From NCBI RefSeq assembly GCF_017573465.1, contig NZ_JAGEPF010000021.1, forward strand, positions 62,001-126,000: a stretch of DNA of 64,000 nt, in the 5' to 3' direction. This DNA is from Actinomadura violacea (GTDB lineage: Bacteria; Actinomycetota; Actinomycetes; Streptosporangiales; Streptosporangiaceae). Within the stretch, counting starts at the first letter, position 1. Each line of letters begins with the position of its first letter. The notes under the pieces are model-generated. The model saw only the letters and a program-made list of their open reading frames with translations. It made no database searches and was not told where the DNA came from. The position numbers and the translations under genes are program-made. Positions 26,108 to 35,088 of this stretch are shown piece after piece.

Positions 26108-27046
26108 ATGACCGACACCAAGAAGATCGGCGGCCTGGACGTCCACCCGCTGTCGCTCGGCGGCAACGTGTTCGGCTGGACGGCGGACCGCGACCTGTCC
26201 TTCGAGATCCTCGACGCCTACGCGGCGGCCGGCGGGAACTTCGTCGACACCGCCGACTCCTACACGGCGTCTGCGCCGGGCAACGTGGGCGGCGAGTCCG
26301 AGACGATCATCGGCGAGTGGATGCGGAGCCGCCGCAACCGCGACGAGGTGGTGGTCGCCACGAAGGTCGGGCGGCACCCCGACCGGCGCGGCCTCGCGCC
26401 CGCGAACATCCGCGCCGCCGCCGACGACTCGCTGCGGCGGCTGCAGAGCGACCGCATCGACCTGTACTACACGCACTTCGACGACCCGTCCGTCCCCGTC
26501 GAGGAGATCATGGGGACGCTCGACGAGCTGGTGCGGGCGGGCAAGGTCCGCGAGATCGCGGTGTCCAACATCGAGCCCGACCGGTTGCAGGCTTCGCTGG
26601 AGTTCAGCGAGCGTGAGGGCACGGCCCGGTACGTCGCGATCCAGCCGCACTACAACCTGGTGTCCCGCGACACCTACGAGGGGCCGCGCCGCGACCTCGC
26701 CGAGAGGTACGGGCTGGCCTGTGCCCCGTACTACGGCCTGGCGTCGGGCTTCCTGACCGGCAAGTACCGTCCGGGATCCGAGGTGGACAGCGTGCGCGCC
26801 GGACGGGCGGGGGAGTACCTGAAGACCGAGCGCGGGCGAAAGGTGCTGGCCGCACTCGACCTCGTTGCCGAGGAGCAGGGCGCGCCCGTCGCGACGGTGG
26901 TGCTGGCTTGGCTCGCCGCGCAGCCGACCGTCGCCGCGCCGATCGCGAGCGCCCGCACGCTGGAGCAGCTCCAGCCGCTCCTCCAGGTGGCCGGCACGAC
27001 GCTCACCGACGCGCAGCTACAGGCGCTCACCGACGCGTCCGCCTGA
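26108..27046 (+). CDS. Aldo/keto reductase
   Basis: A 312-aa NADPH-dependent TIM-barrel reductase. Catalytic residues fit the family: Asp and Tyr in FVDTADSYT, Lys in VVVATKVGRH, and His in DLYYTHFDD. The C-terminal cofactor segment includes VAAPIASARTLEQLQ. It belongs to the YajO/AKR11-like group that acts on sugars or small aldehydes; the natural substrate is unknown. ATG at 26108 is preceded by GGATCGGAG; a TTG at 26096 is also in frame but less likely. It is divergent from the LysE-type exporter. Confidence 0.93.
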   Translation: MTDTKKIGGLDVHPLSLGGNVFGWTADRDLSFEILDAYAAAGGNFVDTADSYTASAPGNVGGESETIIGEWMRSRRNRDEVVVATKVGRHPDRRGLAPANIRAAADDSLRRLQSDRIDLYYTHFDDPSVPVEEIMGTLDELVRAGKVREIAVSNIEPDRLQASLEFSEREGTARYVAIQPHYNLVSRDTYEGPRRDLAERYGLACAPYYGLASGFLTGKYRPGSEVDSVRAGRAGEYLKTERGRKVLAALDLVAEEQGAPVATVVLAWLAAQPTVAAPIASARTLEQLQPLLQVAGTTLTDAQLQALTDASA

Positions 27047-27091
27047 TATCCGGTCGCAGGTCGGAAAAGTCGGGATGTACCGTTCCATGGC

Positions 27092-27811
27092 GTGCCTCCA
27101 CCCGAGTTCCTGCTGATCGGCGGCCTGGCCGCGCTGCTCGGCGCCATCGTGCAGGGCAGCGTCGGCCTCGGCGTCGGCCTCGTCGCCACCCCGATCGTCA
27201 CGATGCTGTTCCCGTCCCTGATGCCCGGCGCGATCCTCGTCATCGCGCTCGCCCTGCCGGTCGCGACCCTCGTCCAGGAGATCCGGCACGCCGAGCTGCG
27301 CGGCCTCGGCTGGGCGTTCGGCGGCCGGCTCGCCGGCACCCCGATCGGCGCCTGGCTGGTGGCGGCCGCCCCCGGCCGCGTCCTCGGCGTCGCCATCGGC
27401 GCCGTCGTCCTCGCCGCGCTCGCCGTCACCACCTGGACGCGCGAGGTGCCGCGCAACCCCCGCACCCTCGCCGTCGCCGGCGTCATCTCCGGCACCACCG
27501 GCACCGCCTCCGGCATCGGCGGACCCCCGATGGCGCTGCTCTACCAGCGCGAGAGCGGCCCCCGCGTCCGCGCCACCCTCGCGCTGTTCTTCATCGTCGG
27601 CGCGCTGCTGTCGCTCGGCACCCTCACCGCCGCCGGACGGCTGCCCGTCCGGCAGGTCACCGCCGGGCTCGCGCTGCTCCCGTTCGTCTACGCCGGCTTC
27701 TTCGCCGCCGGCCCGCTGCGCCGCTACCTGGACGCCGGGCGCCTGCGCCTCGCGCTGCTCATCGTCGTCGGCACGTCCGCGACCGTCCTGATCGTCCGTA
27801 ACCTGATCTGA
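27092..27811 (+). CDS. TSUP (TauE/SafE) family sulfite/anion exporter
   Basis: A 239-aa protein of about eight hydrophobic helices with the TSUP features: GGLAALLGAIVQGSVGLGVG at the start and the repeat SGTTGTASGIGGPPMALLYQ in the middle. TSUP proteins move sulfite, sulfoacetate or related organic anions. The start is GTG without a strong ribosome-binding site. Its stop overlaps the ATG of the DNA glycosylase by one base (TGATG), making a two-gene operon of unrelated functions. Confidence 0.9.
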   Translation: MPPPEFLLIGGLAALLGAIVQGSVGLGVGLVATPIVTMLFPSLMPGAILVIALALPVATLVQEIRHAELRGLGWAFGGRLAGTPIGAWLVAAAPGRVLGVAIGAVVLAALAVTTWTREVPRNPRTLAVAGVISGTTGTASGIGGPPMALLYQRESGPRVRATLALFFIVGALLSLGTLTAAGRLPVRQVTAGLALLPFVYAGFFAAGPLRRYLDAGRLRLALLIVVGTSATVLIVRNLI

Positions 27812-28410
27812 TGCGCCCCACCAAGGCCGACCTCGAGGCCGCCCGCGACCGCCTGATCCCCGACGTCCTGCCGGCGGACGGCGAGCCGCTGCGGGTCCTG
27901 TTCAGCGGCATCAACCCGGGCCTGTACTCCGCCGCGACCGGCCACCACTTCGCCCGCCCCGGCAACCGCTTCTGGCCCGCGCTGCACCGCTCCGGCTTCA
28001 CCGACCGGCTGCTCCACCCGTCCGAGCAGGACCTGCTGCCCGGCTACGGCCTCGGCATCACCAACCTCGCGCCGCGCGCCACCGCCCGCGCCGACGAGCT
28101 GACCGGCGAGGAGCTGCGCGAGGGCGGGCGCCGCCTCACCGCGCTCGTCGAGCGGCACCGCCCCGCCTACCTCGCCGTCTGCGGCGTCACCGCCTACCGC
28201 ACCGCGTTCGGCCGCCCCGGCGCGGAGATCGGCCCGCAGGACGAGACGTTCGGCCCCGCGCGGCTGTGGATCCTGCCGAACCCGAGCGGGCTCAACGCGA
28301 GCTGGCAGCCCGACCGCCTCGCCGCCGAGTTCGCCCGGCTCCGCGAGGCCGCCGGCGCCGTCAGGACGACGAGTGGTCGAGCGCGGCGGTCGCCGCGAAC
28401 ATCGTGCTGA
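27811..28410 (+). CDS. mug: G/U mismatch-specific DNA glycosylase (Mug/TDG family)
   Basis: Removes uracil or thymine from mispairs with guanine, starting base-excision repair. The uracil-DNA glycosylase-fold motifs of the Mug branch are present: SGINPGLYSAATGHHFARPG with GINPG, and the C-terminal LPNPSGLNA loop that inserts into DNA. Most of the 199 residues fit the family, but the last ~20 residues are Arg/Ser-rich and overlap the ASCH gene on the other strand by 50 bp, so the tail may be a recent extension. Translation is coupled to the TSUP gene. Confidence 0.93.
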   Translation: MRPTKADLEAARDRLIPDVLPADGEPLRVLFSGINPGLYSAATGHHFARPGNRFWPALHRSGFTDRLLHPSEQDLLPGYGLGITNLAPRATARADELTGEELREGGRRLTALVERHRPAYLAVCGVTAYRTAFGRPGAEIGPQDETFGPARLWILPNPSGLNASWQPDRLAAEFARLREAAGAVRTTSGRARRSPRTSC

Positions 28411-28807
28411 TCTCGCCGACGAGCGACGGCTTCGGCTCCCACAGCCCCGGGCTGCGGCCGAGCGCCACGATCGGGCGCGGCAGGGCGCGGACGCCGCCGA
28501 GGTGCCAGTGGTGCGCCGCCGGGGCCGCCCACGGCCCGCAGTCGCACGAGCCGCCGCGCACGGCCGCGGAGCAGACCCCGTCGAGCTCGGCGACGGCGAT
28601 GATGGCGCCGATGGTGGCGAGCGGGTCGCGCGGGTCCCAGCCGGCCGCCTGCACGAGCGGCGAGTCGCACGCCTTCAGGTCGACGCGCATGGACGCGTGG
28701 ACGAGGAGCGGGCCGCGGTAGCCGGTCGGCAGGCTCTCGTTCGAGACGGTCTTCCCGCCACGCGCGATCGCGAACGCCCATGGCTGCTGAACGCTCAGCG
28801 CCTGCAC
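28361..28807 (-). CDS. ASCH-domain-like protein
   Basis: A 148-aa protein opening with QALSVQQPWAFAIARGGK and YRGPLLVHAS, the pattern of ASCH-fold proteins (MKALSVRQPWA type), which bind RNA or act in nucleic-acid modification contexts. The GTG start has AGGAGGTGA upstream, so it is secure. The DCGPWAAP and GEISTMFAATA segments are conserved in actinobacterial relatives as far as I recall. The 3' end overlaps the glycosylase gene tail-to-tail. A role in nucleotide or RNA metabolism is inference. Confidence 0.8.
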   Translation of the reverse strand: MQALSVQQPWAFAIARGGKTVSNESLPTGYRGPLLVHASMRVDLKACDSPLVQAAGWDPRDPLATIGAIIAVAELDGVCSAAVRGGSCDCGPWAAPAAHHWHLGGVRALPRPIVALGRSPGLWEPKPSLVGEISTMFAATAALDHSSS

Positions 28808-29073
28808 GCGGTCACCTCCTGTCGGCCCGAACCGTGATCGCGCGGGGCCGGCGGGACGCTCGCCGCCGGGTCGCCGCGCGATGATGCCCGAGAGGCTAGG
28901 CGCATCTCCGCCCGATTGCCAATGCGGGAGGCGAGAGGCCGTCCGATCCCCTTCGATCACCTGTGTGACGCCCGAGGACGGTGTGAGGTTGACGGGCCGG
29001 CGGGACGCGGGAGGCGGTCCCGGGGAAACCCGGAGACGGCGCGGGGGCACGGCACGGCAGAGCGCGGACACGG

Positions 29074-29114
29074 CACGGCGATGCGCGGGCACGGCGATGC
29101 GCGGGCACGGCGGA
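29074..29114. repeat. Tandem repeat, 16-bp unit
   Basis: CACGGCGATGCGCGGG occurs twice in perfect tandem (29074-29089, 29090-29105) and a third partial copy follows; looser copies extend left to about 29040. The core GCGGGCACGGC recurs in the tandem repeat at 43964. Confidence 0.8.
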
Positions 29115-29115
29115 A

Positions 29116-29145
29116 GGGCGCCCCGGCCCGACCGCCGGGGCGCCC
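29116..29145 (-). terminator. Terminator of the carbohydrate ABC operon
   Basis: GGGCGCCCCGG (29116-29126) and its complement (29135-29145) form an 11-bp stem with an 8-nt loop, 15 bp beyond the stop of the second permease gene. Confidence 0.75.
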
Positions 29146-29159
29146 CGTCCGACCGCGGG

Positions 29160-30026
29160 TCACCCCTTGAGGGCGCCCGCCATCAGCCCGCGCATGAAGA
29201 ACCGCCCGAGCAGCAGGTACACCAGCAGCGTCGGCAGCGACGCCAGCAGCGCCTCGGCCATCTGCTGGTTGTACTGGACGGCCGTCGCGCCGGACCCGGC
29301 GGTGTTGTTCAGCATCACCGTGACCGGCCAGCTGTCGGGCGCGCCGAGGAACACCGCGAACAGGAAGTCGTTCCACATCGAGGTGAACTGCCAGATCACC
29401 GTGACCGCGAACGCGGGCCCCGACACCGGCACGATGATCGACCGGTACGTGCGGATGATGCCCGCGCCGTCGACCCGGGCCGCCTCGATCAGCTCGTCCG
29501 GGATCGTCACGTAGTAGTTCCGGAAGATCAGCGTGCAGATCGGCAGGCCGTAGACGACGTGCGCGAGGACCAGCCCACGGATCGTCCCGACCAGGCCCAT
29601 GTTCGTCAGCAGCCCGGCCAGCGGGATCATGACCGCCTGGTACGGGATGAACATCCCGAACAGGAACAGCGTGAAGACGGCGTCGGAGCCGGGGAAGCGC
29701 CATTTCGACAGCACGTACCCGTTGAGCGAGCCGAGCGCCGCCGAGATCAGCGAGCCCGACACCGCGATCTTGACGCTGTTCTCCAGGCCCGGCTTGAGGG
29801 CGTTCCACGCCGAGCTCCACCCGGAGGTGCTCCAGTGGTGCGGCAGGTTCCAGGCGCTGCTCGGGTCGGCCTCCTGCAGCGGCTTGAAGCTCGTCACGAC
29901 CAGGACGTACACCGGGATGAGGAACAGGATCACGAACGCCAGCAGGACCACCGGCCGGGCGATCCGCAGCGTCCGGGCCGCGGCGCCCGCGCCCGCGGGG
30001 GGCCGGGCCGTGCTCGCCGCGGTCAT
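29160..30026 (-). CDS. Carbohydrate ABC transporter permease, MalG type
   Basis: A 288-aa inner-membrane permease with six helices. The EAA loop that contacts the ATPase reads EAARVDGAGIIRTYRSIIVP. The N-terminal helix follows an Ala/Pro-rich tail, and the FNxF-type second segment (SFKPLQEAD) matches MalG-like CUT1 permeases. Its ATG overlaps the stop of the first permease (ATGA). No ATPase gene is in the operon; CUT1 importers of actinomycetes commonly borrow the shared MsiK ATPase encoded elsewhere. Confidence 0.93.
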   Translation of the reverse strand: MTAASTARPPAGAGAAARTLRIARPVVLLAFVILFLIPVYVLVVTSFKPLQEADPSSAWNLPHHWSTSGWSSAWNALKPGLENSVKIAVSGSLISAALGSLNGYVLSKWRFPGSDAVFTLFLFGMFIPYQAVMIPLAGLLTNMGLVGTIRGLVLAHVVYGLPICTLIFRNYYVTIPDELIEAARVDGAGIIRTYRSIIVPVSGPAFAVTVIWQFTSMWNDFLFAVFLGAPDSWPVTVMLNNTAGSGATAVQYNQQMAEALLASLPTLLVYLLLGRFFMRGLMAGALKG

Positions 30027-30943
30027 CGGGTCCGCTCCGACCGCACCGACCACACCAGGTAGGGGATCACCAGCAGCGCCACCGCGAGCAGCAGGTAGGT
30101 GGCGATGGTCGCGCCGTTCGCGGGGTCGTGCCGGTCGAAGATCTCCACGTACGTCGCGATGGCCGGGACGTAGGTGATGATCTGCTTGCCGGCGATCGCC
30201 ATGATCAGGTCGAACACCTTCAGCGAGATGTGCCCGAGGATGATCAGCGCCGACAGCGTCACCGGGCGCAGCTGCGGGAAGACCACGTACCGGTACACCT
30301 TCCACTCGGACGCGCCGTCGACGCGTGCGGCCTCGCGCAGCTCCTCCGGGACGCTGCGGAACCCGGCGAGGTACAGCGCCATGACGTAGCCGGACATCTG
30401 CCAGATCGCGGGGAGCGCCATCGCGGCCATCCCCCAGTGCGGGTCCTGCCACCAGTCGTTCGCCAGCCCGCTCAGGTGCAGCTTGTCGAACAGCTGGTTG
30501 AACCCGACGGCGCGCTGCGGCGGCGCCGGGTTCATCAGCCACCGCCACACCACGCCGCTGGCGATGAACGACACCGCCATCGGGAACAGGTAGACGACCC
30601 GGAAGGACGCCTCGCCCCGGATCCCCTTGTCCATCAGGAACGCCAGGAACGCGCCGAGCAGGAGCGCGCCGAGCACGAACACGGCCGTGAACAGCAGCGC
30701 GTGCTTCACCGCGCCCGGCCAGCTCGGCTCGTGCCACAGGTCGACGAAGTTCTTGCCCTTGTCGAACCCGTACGGCGACACCTCGTCGTGCTTGCCGCTC
30801 ACCGCGACCCTCGTGTTCCAGAAGATCAGCCCGTACACGAACAGGCCGATCGCCACGATGGACGGCGAGACCAGCAGCAGACCCGGCAGCCACCTCCTGC
30901 TGCGGCGCAGGTTCCAGCGGCGTCCCTTGGCCCCTCCCGTCAC
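30023..30943 (-). CDS. Carbohydrate ABC transporter permease, MalF type
   Basis: A 306-aa CUT1 permease. The EAA loop is EAARVDGASEWKVYRYVVFP. A long periplasmic loop after the first helix (AVSGKHDEVSPYGFDKGKNF) and the following helices fit MalF/LacF-type permeases. The GTG start overlaps the solute-binding protein stop in a GTGA quartet; the frame remains open upstream but in the binding-protein gene. It forms the heterodimeric channel with the MalG-type partner. Confidence 0.93.
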   Translation of the reverse strand: MTGGAKGRRWNLRRSRRWLPGLLLVSPSIVAIGLFVYGLIFWNTRVAVSGKHDEVSPYGFDKGKNFVDLWHEPSWPGAVKHALLFTAVFVLGALLLGAFLAFLMDKGIRGEASFRVVYLFPMAVSFIASGVVWRWLMNPAPPQRAVGFNQLFDKLHLSGLANDWWQDPHWGMAAMALPAIWQMSGYVMALYLAGFRSVPEELREAARVDGASEWKVYRYVVFPQLRPVTLSALIILGHISLKVFDLIMAIAGKQIITYVPAIATYVEIFDRHDPANGATIATYLLLAVALLVIPYLVWSVRSERTR

Positions 30944-32247
30944 TGACCGCTGTTCTTCGCGGCGGCGACGAGCTGGGACTGCAGCTTCCCGACGTCCTTG
31001 CTCTGCAGGAACAGGCCCACCGCGGTGTCGATGTCGGTGTGCTGCTTCTTGCTGGCGTTGACGCCGTGCCAGAACGATCCGGCGAGCTTGGTGGCCGGGT
31101 TGTTCCACTGCTCGAACGCGTACTTCAGGTAGCCGGTGCTGTAGAGGCTCTTGTCGGCGTCCTTACGGGCGGGGACGGAGCCCTTCTTCGGGTTGAACAG
31201 GTCCTGGCCCTCCCGGCTGGACACCTCCTTCAGCCAGGCCAGCGCGCCGGCGCGGTGCGGGGCGCCCTTCGGCAGCGTGAAGCTGTCCGACAGCCACAGG
31301 TAGGTGCCGTCGGTGCCGGGCGTCGGCGCGTACTTGAAGTCGGTGTCGAGCTTCTTGCCGAGGCCGTTGGGGGCCGGGTTCACGAAGTACCCGTACGCCC
31401 AGTCGCCCATGATGTTGAACGCGGCCTTGCCGTCCACGACGGCCTTCGCGGCGCCCTGCCAGTCGGTGGACGCGGCCTCGACCGTCGTGTACTTGATGAT
31501 CTCGGCGTAGTCGTTCAGCGCCTTCGTCATCGCCGGGGAGCTCCAGTCGGCGCCCGGCTTCCACAGCGCGTTGTAGGCGTCGGTGCCGAGGTCGCCGAGA
31601 AGGACGTTCTCCAGCAGGTGGTCCGCCGTCCACTGCGCGCCGAGCGACAGCGGGACGTTCTTCGTCTTCTGCTTGACGGCCTTCAGATCGGCGATGAACT
31701 CGGGGATCGATTTCGGTGCGTCCGATATCCCCGCGTCCTTGAGGATCTTCGGGTTGTACCAGAGCATGTTCGACCGGTGGATGTCGACCGGCACCGAATA
31801 GATGTGGCCCTTATAGCTGATCTGCTGCAGGAGTTGCTGCGGGTAGACCGACTTCAGGTTGTTCTGGTCGTAGAAGGAGTCCAGCGGCTCGATCTGCCCG
31901 GCCTTGATGTAGTCGAGCAGTTCCGCGCCCGCGTGGCCCTGGAAGGAGTCCGGCGGCTTGCGGTTCTGCAGCCGGCTGGCCAGCACCGCCTGCGCCTGCG
32001 TGCCGGAACCACCGGCGATCGCGGCGTTGACGAACTTCGTGCCGGGATTCTTCTTCTCGAAATCGGCCTTCAGCGCGGCCAGTCCGTCGGCCTCGCCTGG
32101 ACCGGTCCACCACGAGAAGACCTCGACCTGGGACTTGTCGTTGTTGCCCTTGCTGCCATTCCCGCCGCACGCCGACAAGGCGAGGGCACCGGTCATCGCG
32201 ACGGCCGTGAACGCCGTCCAGCGGTGCCGGGGAGCACGTCCTAGCAT
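30940..32247 (-). CDS. Carbohydrate ABC transporter solute-binding lipoprotein
   Basis: A 435-aa extracellular binding protein of the CUT1 class, anchored as a lipoprotein: the signal peptide ends in ALSACGG. The mature protein begins with VEVFSWWTGPGEADGL, then ADFEKKNPGTKFV, typical of sugar-binding SBPs, and has DIHRSNMLWYNPKI and NIMGDWAYGYF in the ligand cleft region. The precise sugar is unknown; the opening residues resemble proteins for glucose or cellobiose-type sugars. The ATG has AAGGGACGG upstream. It is the first gene of the three-gene import operon. Confidence 0.93.
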   Translation of the reverse strand: MLGRAPRHRWTAFTAVAMTGALALSACGGNGSKGNNDKSQVEVFSWWTGPGEADGLAALKADFEKKNPGTKFVNAAIAGGSGTQAQAVLASRLQNRKPPDSFQGHAGAELLDYIKAGQIEPLDSFYDQNNLKSVYPQQLLQQISYKGHIYSVPVDIHRSNMLWYNPKILKDAGISDAPKSIPEFIADLKAVKQKTKNVPLSLGAQWTADHLLENVLLGDLGTDAYNALWKPGADWSSPAMTKALNDYAEIIKYTTVEAASTDWQGAAKAVVDGKAAFNIMGDWAYGYFVNPAPNGLGKKLDTDFKYAPTPGTDGTYLWLSDSFTLPKGAPHRAGALAWLKEVSSREGQDLFNPKKGSVPARKDADKSLYSTGYLKYAFEQWNNPATKLAGSFWHGVNASKKQHTDIDTAVGLFLQSKDVGKLQSQLVAAAKNSGQ

Positions 32248-32262
32248 CGTCCGTCCCTTCGG

Positions 32263-32276
32263 TAACCCCCGGGTTA
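32263..32276 (-). promoter_or_regulatory. Inverted repeat before the sugar-binding protein gene
   Basis: TAACCC-CC-GGGTTA has perfect 6-bp arms and sits 16 bp upstream of the start codon, over the 5' untranslated region. LacI- or ROK-type regulators usually control such operons from sites like this, but no regulator gene is adjacent. Confidence 0.45.
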
Positions 32277-32347
32277 AGCAAGCGTCCGTTCGGGAGTGTG
32301 AGCGGGTCAACACCGGGGACGGAAAAGTGATCACTCGGTTACCGGCC

Positions 32348-32380
32348 AGGGGCCGGACGCGCATCGCGCGTCCGGCCCCT
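32348..32380 (-). terminator. Strong terminator after idi
   Basis: A perfect 15-bp stem (AGGGGCCGGACGCGC at 32348-32362, complement at 32366-32380) with a 3-nt ATC loop, 43 bp beyond the idi stop. It separates idi from the sugar-transport operon. Confidence 0.85.
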
Positions 32381-32423
32381 GAGGAACGGCTCTATTCACG
32401 TGTTCCAGGTGCGCTCCCGGCGG

Positions 32424-33002
32424 CTACCAGGTGAGGGCCGGCGGAAGTGTCGCGGAGCCGGCGTCCGGCCAGTCGAGCGGCGGGCCCAGCGGCGCCAGCT
32501 CGGCGAGCTGCAGCCGGTACCACGGCGAGGACTCCGGCCGCCCGGCGAGGTCGAGGCACTGCCGCCACGTCCACCACTCGGCGTCCTCGACCTCGTCGGG
32601 GTTGCGGCGGACGGACGTGCCCGCCGGGACGCCGGCGCGCACCACCGGGCAGCGCTCGTTCTCGAGCGTGCCGTCCTCGGCGACCGCCCGGTACTGGAAC
32701 GCCGGCAGGACGGATGTCAGGGACACGCCGGAGATGCCCAGCTCGTCCTGCAATCGCCGCAGCACCGCGTCGCGCAGCCCCTCGCCGGGGCCGGGGTGCC
32801 CGCAGCAGCTGCCCGTCCAGACGCCCGGGAACGTGCGCTTCGACAGGGCGCGGCGAGTGATCAGAACGCGACCCTCCGTGTCCACCACATAGCAGGAAAA
32901 AGCCAGGTGGTACGGCGTGTCCCTATGGTGGCTCGCGGCCTTGGGGGCGGTTCCGACCGCCTCGTCATCCGCGTTGAGCAGTACGATCTCTTCGACGGCC
33001 AT
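32424..33002 (-). CDS. idi: Isopentenyl-diphosphate delta-isomerase, type I
   Basis: Interconverts IPP and DMAPP. The 192-aa Nudix-fold protein has the active-site Cys segment VWTGSCCGHP (usual form VWTNSCCGHP; here Asn is replaced by Gly), the metal-binding TPYHLAFSC histidines, and ENERCPV with the catalytic-type Glu residues. Type I enzymes need Mg and a second metal but no flavin. It is divergent from dxs, so both ends of early isoprenoid supply share a control region, and it ends in a strong terminator. Confidence 0.95.
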   Translation of the reverse strand: MAVEEIVLLNADDEAVGTAPKAASHHRDTPYHLAFSCYVVDTEGRVLITRRALSKRTFPGVWTGSCCGHPGPGEGLRDAVLRRLQDELGISGVSLTSVLPAFQYRAVAEDGTLENERCPVVRAGVPAGTSVRRNPDEVEDAEWWTWRQCLDLAGRPESSPWYRLQLAELAPLGPPLDWPDAGSATLPPALTW

Positions 33003-33150
33003 GCTCTTTTCCTACCCCATCGGCACCTGCGGGGTCAGTCGTTTCACACCCCGGAGGCAGGTCCCCTCCGGCGCGTCGCGGGCGAACCGGGATTAAACTC
33101 GGAACGGCCCGAGCCAGGGGAACCGGTCCCCGACGGAGGAGTTGACACGC

Positions 33151-35061
33151 GTGAGCCTGCTGGAGTCGATCAAGGGTCCCGACGACCTCAAACGACTGGA
33201 CGCCGCGCAGCTGTCGAGCCTCGCGGACGAGATCCGCGAGTTCCTGATCGACGCGGTCGCCAAGACCGGCGGGCACCTCGGCCCCAACCTCGGCGTGGTC
33301 GAGCTGACCATCGCGCTGCACCGGGTCTTCGACTCGCCCCGCGACAAGATCCTGTGGGACACCGGGCACCAGTCCTACGTGCACAAGCTGCTCACCGGCC
33401 GGCACGACTTCGCGCTGCTCAAGCGGCGCGGCGGCATCTCCGGCTACCCGAGCCGGGCCGAGTCCGAGCACGACGTGATCGAGAACTCGCACGCCTCCAC
33501 CGCGCTGTCCTACGCCGACGGGCTGGCCAAGGCGTTCGAGCTGCGCGGCGAGGGCGACCGGGTGGTCGTGCCCGTCGTCGGCGACGGCGCGCTCACCGGC
33601 GGCATGTGCTGGGAGGCCCTCAACAACATCGCCGACGGCAAGGACCGCAAGGTCATCATCGTCGTCAACGACAACGGCCGGTCCTACTCGCCGACGATCG
33701 GCGGGCTGGCGAGCCATCTGGCCGCCCTGCGCGTCACCCCGACCTACGAGCAGGCCCTCGACCTCGTCAAGCGGACCGTTCCACGGGCGCCCGTCGTCGG
33801 GAACGTCGCCTACGAGGCGCTGCACGGCATCAAGAAGGGCCTCAAGGACATCCTGCAGCCGCAGGCCATGTTCGAGGACCTCGGCCTGAAGTACATCGGC
33901 CCCATCGACGGCCACGACGAGCAGGCCGTCGAGCACGCGCTGCGCAAGGCGCACGCGTTCGGCGGGCCGGTGATCGTGCACTGCATCACCCGCAAGGGGC
34001 ACGGCTACTCGCCCGCGGAGAACGACGAGGAGGAGCAGTTCCACTCGCCGGGCCCGTACGACCGCGAGACCGGGGTGCAGAAGCCCAAGGGCCGCATCTG
34101 GACCAACGTGTTCAGCGAGGAGATGGTCGAGATCGGCCGGGAGCGCCGCGACGTGGTGGGGATCACCGCCGCGATGCTGCACCCGGTCGGGCTGGCCGAG
34201 TTCGCCGCCGCCTACCCCGACCGCATCTACGACGTCGGCATCGCCGAGCAGCACGCGGTGACGTCCGCCGCCGGGCTCGCCCTCGGCGGCCTGCACCCGG
34301 TCGTCGCGGTCTACGCCACATTCCTGAACCGGGCGTTCGACCAGGTGCTGATGGACGTCGCGCTGCACGGCCAGGGCGTCACGTTCGTCCTCGACCGGGC
34401 CGGCGTCACCGGCGACGACGGGCCGTCCCACAACGGCATGTGGGACCTGTCGCTGCTCCAGCTCGTGCCCGGCATGCGGATCGCCGTCCCGCGCGACGGC
34501 GCCCGCGTCGCCGAGCTGCTGCGCGAGTGCCTGGCGGTCTCCGACGCCCCGACCGCGCTGCGCTTCCCGAAGGGCGCGGTGGCCGCCGACCTGGACGCGG
34601 TCGACCGGATCGGCGCGATGGACGTGCTGGCCCGCCACGAGGGCGCCAACGGCGCGGACGTGCTCATCGTCGCCGTCGGCGCGATGGCGACGCCCGCGGT
34701 CGAGGTCGGCGAGCGCCTCGCCGCGCAGGGCATCGGCGCCACCGTCGTCGACCCGCGCTTCGTCAAGCCGCTCGACCCGGCCCTGCCGGCCGCGGCCGCC
34801 GCGCACAGCATGGTCGCCGTGGTCGAGGACAACGGCCGCGTCGGCGCGGTCGGCGACGCCGTGGCCCGGCTGCTGCGCGACGAGGGCGTCGACGTCCCGG
34901 TCCGCACCTTCGGCATCCCGCAGGAGTTCCTGGACCACGCCAAGCGCGACCTCATCCTCGCCGACTGCGGCCTCACCCCGCAGGACCTGGCCCGCGACAT
35001 CACCGAGGCGGTCGCCCGCGTCACCGCGTCCGACGCGCACGAGCCCGCCACCTCCGACTGA
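33151..35061 (+). CDS. dxs: 1-deoxy-D-xylulose-5-phosphate synthase
   Basis: The first enzyme of the MEP isoprenoid pathway: a thiamine-diphosphate enzyme that condenses pyruvate and glyceraldehyde 3-phosphate. The TPP-binding motif is GDGALTGGMCWEALNN followed by NDNGRSYSP; substrate-binding segments include GHQSYVHKLLTGR and HASTALSYADGLAKA, and the C-terminal half has DIAEQHAVTS-like DVGIAEQHAVTSAAGLA and DRAGVTGDDGPSHNGMWDL. At 636 aa it is full length. The GTG start is preceded by GGAGGAG; a TTG at 33142 overlaps that site and is rejected. Product feeds the hopanoid operon among others. Confidence 0.97.
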   Translation: MSLLESIKGPDDLKRLDAAQLSSLADEIREFLIDAVAKTGGHLGPNLGVVELTIALHRVFDSPRDKILWDTGHQSYVHKLLTGRHDFALLKRRGGISGYPSRAESEHDVIENSHASTALSYADGLAKAFELRGEGDRVVVPVVGDGALTGGMCWEALNNIADGKDRKVIIVVNDNGRSYSPTIGGLASHLAALRVTPTYEQALDLVKRTVPRAPVVGNVAYEALHGIKKGLKDILQPQAMFEDLGLKYIGPIDGHDEQAVEHALRKAHAFGGPVIVHCITRKGHGYSPAENDEEEQFHSPGPYDRETGVQKPKGRIWTNVFSEEMVEIGRERRDVVGITAAMLHPVGLAEFAAAYPDRIYDVGIAEQHAVTSAAGLALGGLHPVVAVYATFLNRAFDQVLMDVALHGQGVTFVLDRAGVTGDDGPSHNGMWDLSLLQLVPGMRIAVPRDGARVAELLRECLAVSDAPTALRFPKGAVAADLDAVDRIGAMDVLARHEGANGADVLIVAVGAMATPAVEVGERLAAQGIGATVVDPRFVKPLDPALPAAAAAHSMVAVVEDNGRVGAVGDAVARLLRDEGVDVPVRTFGIPQEFLDHAKRDLILADCGLTPQDLARDITEAVARVTASDAHEPATSD

Positions 35062-35088
35062 CCGCCCCCCGGAGCGCTCCGCCGGGGG

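Larger units (their letters stand above)
28808..29159. other. Intergenic stretch with short tandem repeats and a terminator
   Basis: A 352-bp gap between two minus-strand genes. It should hold the promoter of the ASCH gene on the right-hand side of that gene and the terminator of the sugar ABC operon. I see no convincing gene. Around 29040-29114 the sequence becomes a run of short direct repeats built on GCGGGCACGGC. Confidence 0.6.

Noticed and set aside
30023..32247. Sugar ABC operon lacking an ATPase as evidence of a broken operon
   Set aside because: CUT1 importers in actinomycetes commonly use a shared ATPase encoded elsewhere; all three genes present are intact.
33003..33150. Riboswitch in the idi-dxs gap
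   Set aside because: The 148-bp gap shows no recognisable riboswitch core; only a TAAACT-like -10 candidate near 33094 stands out.
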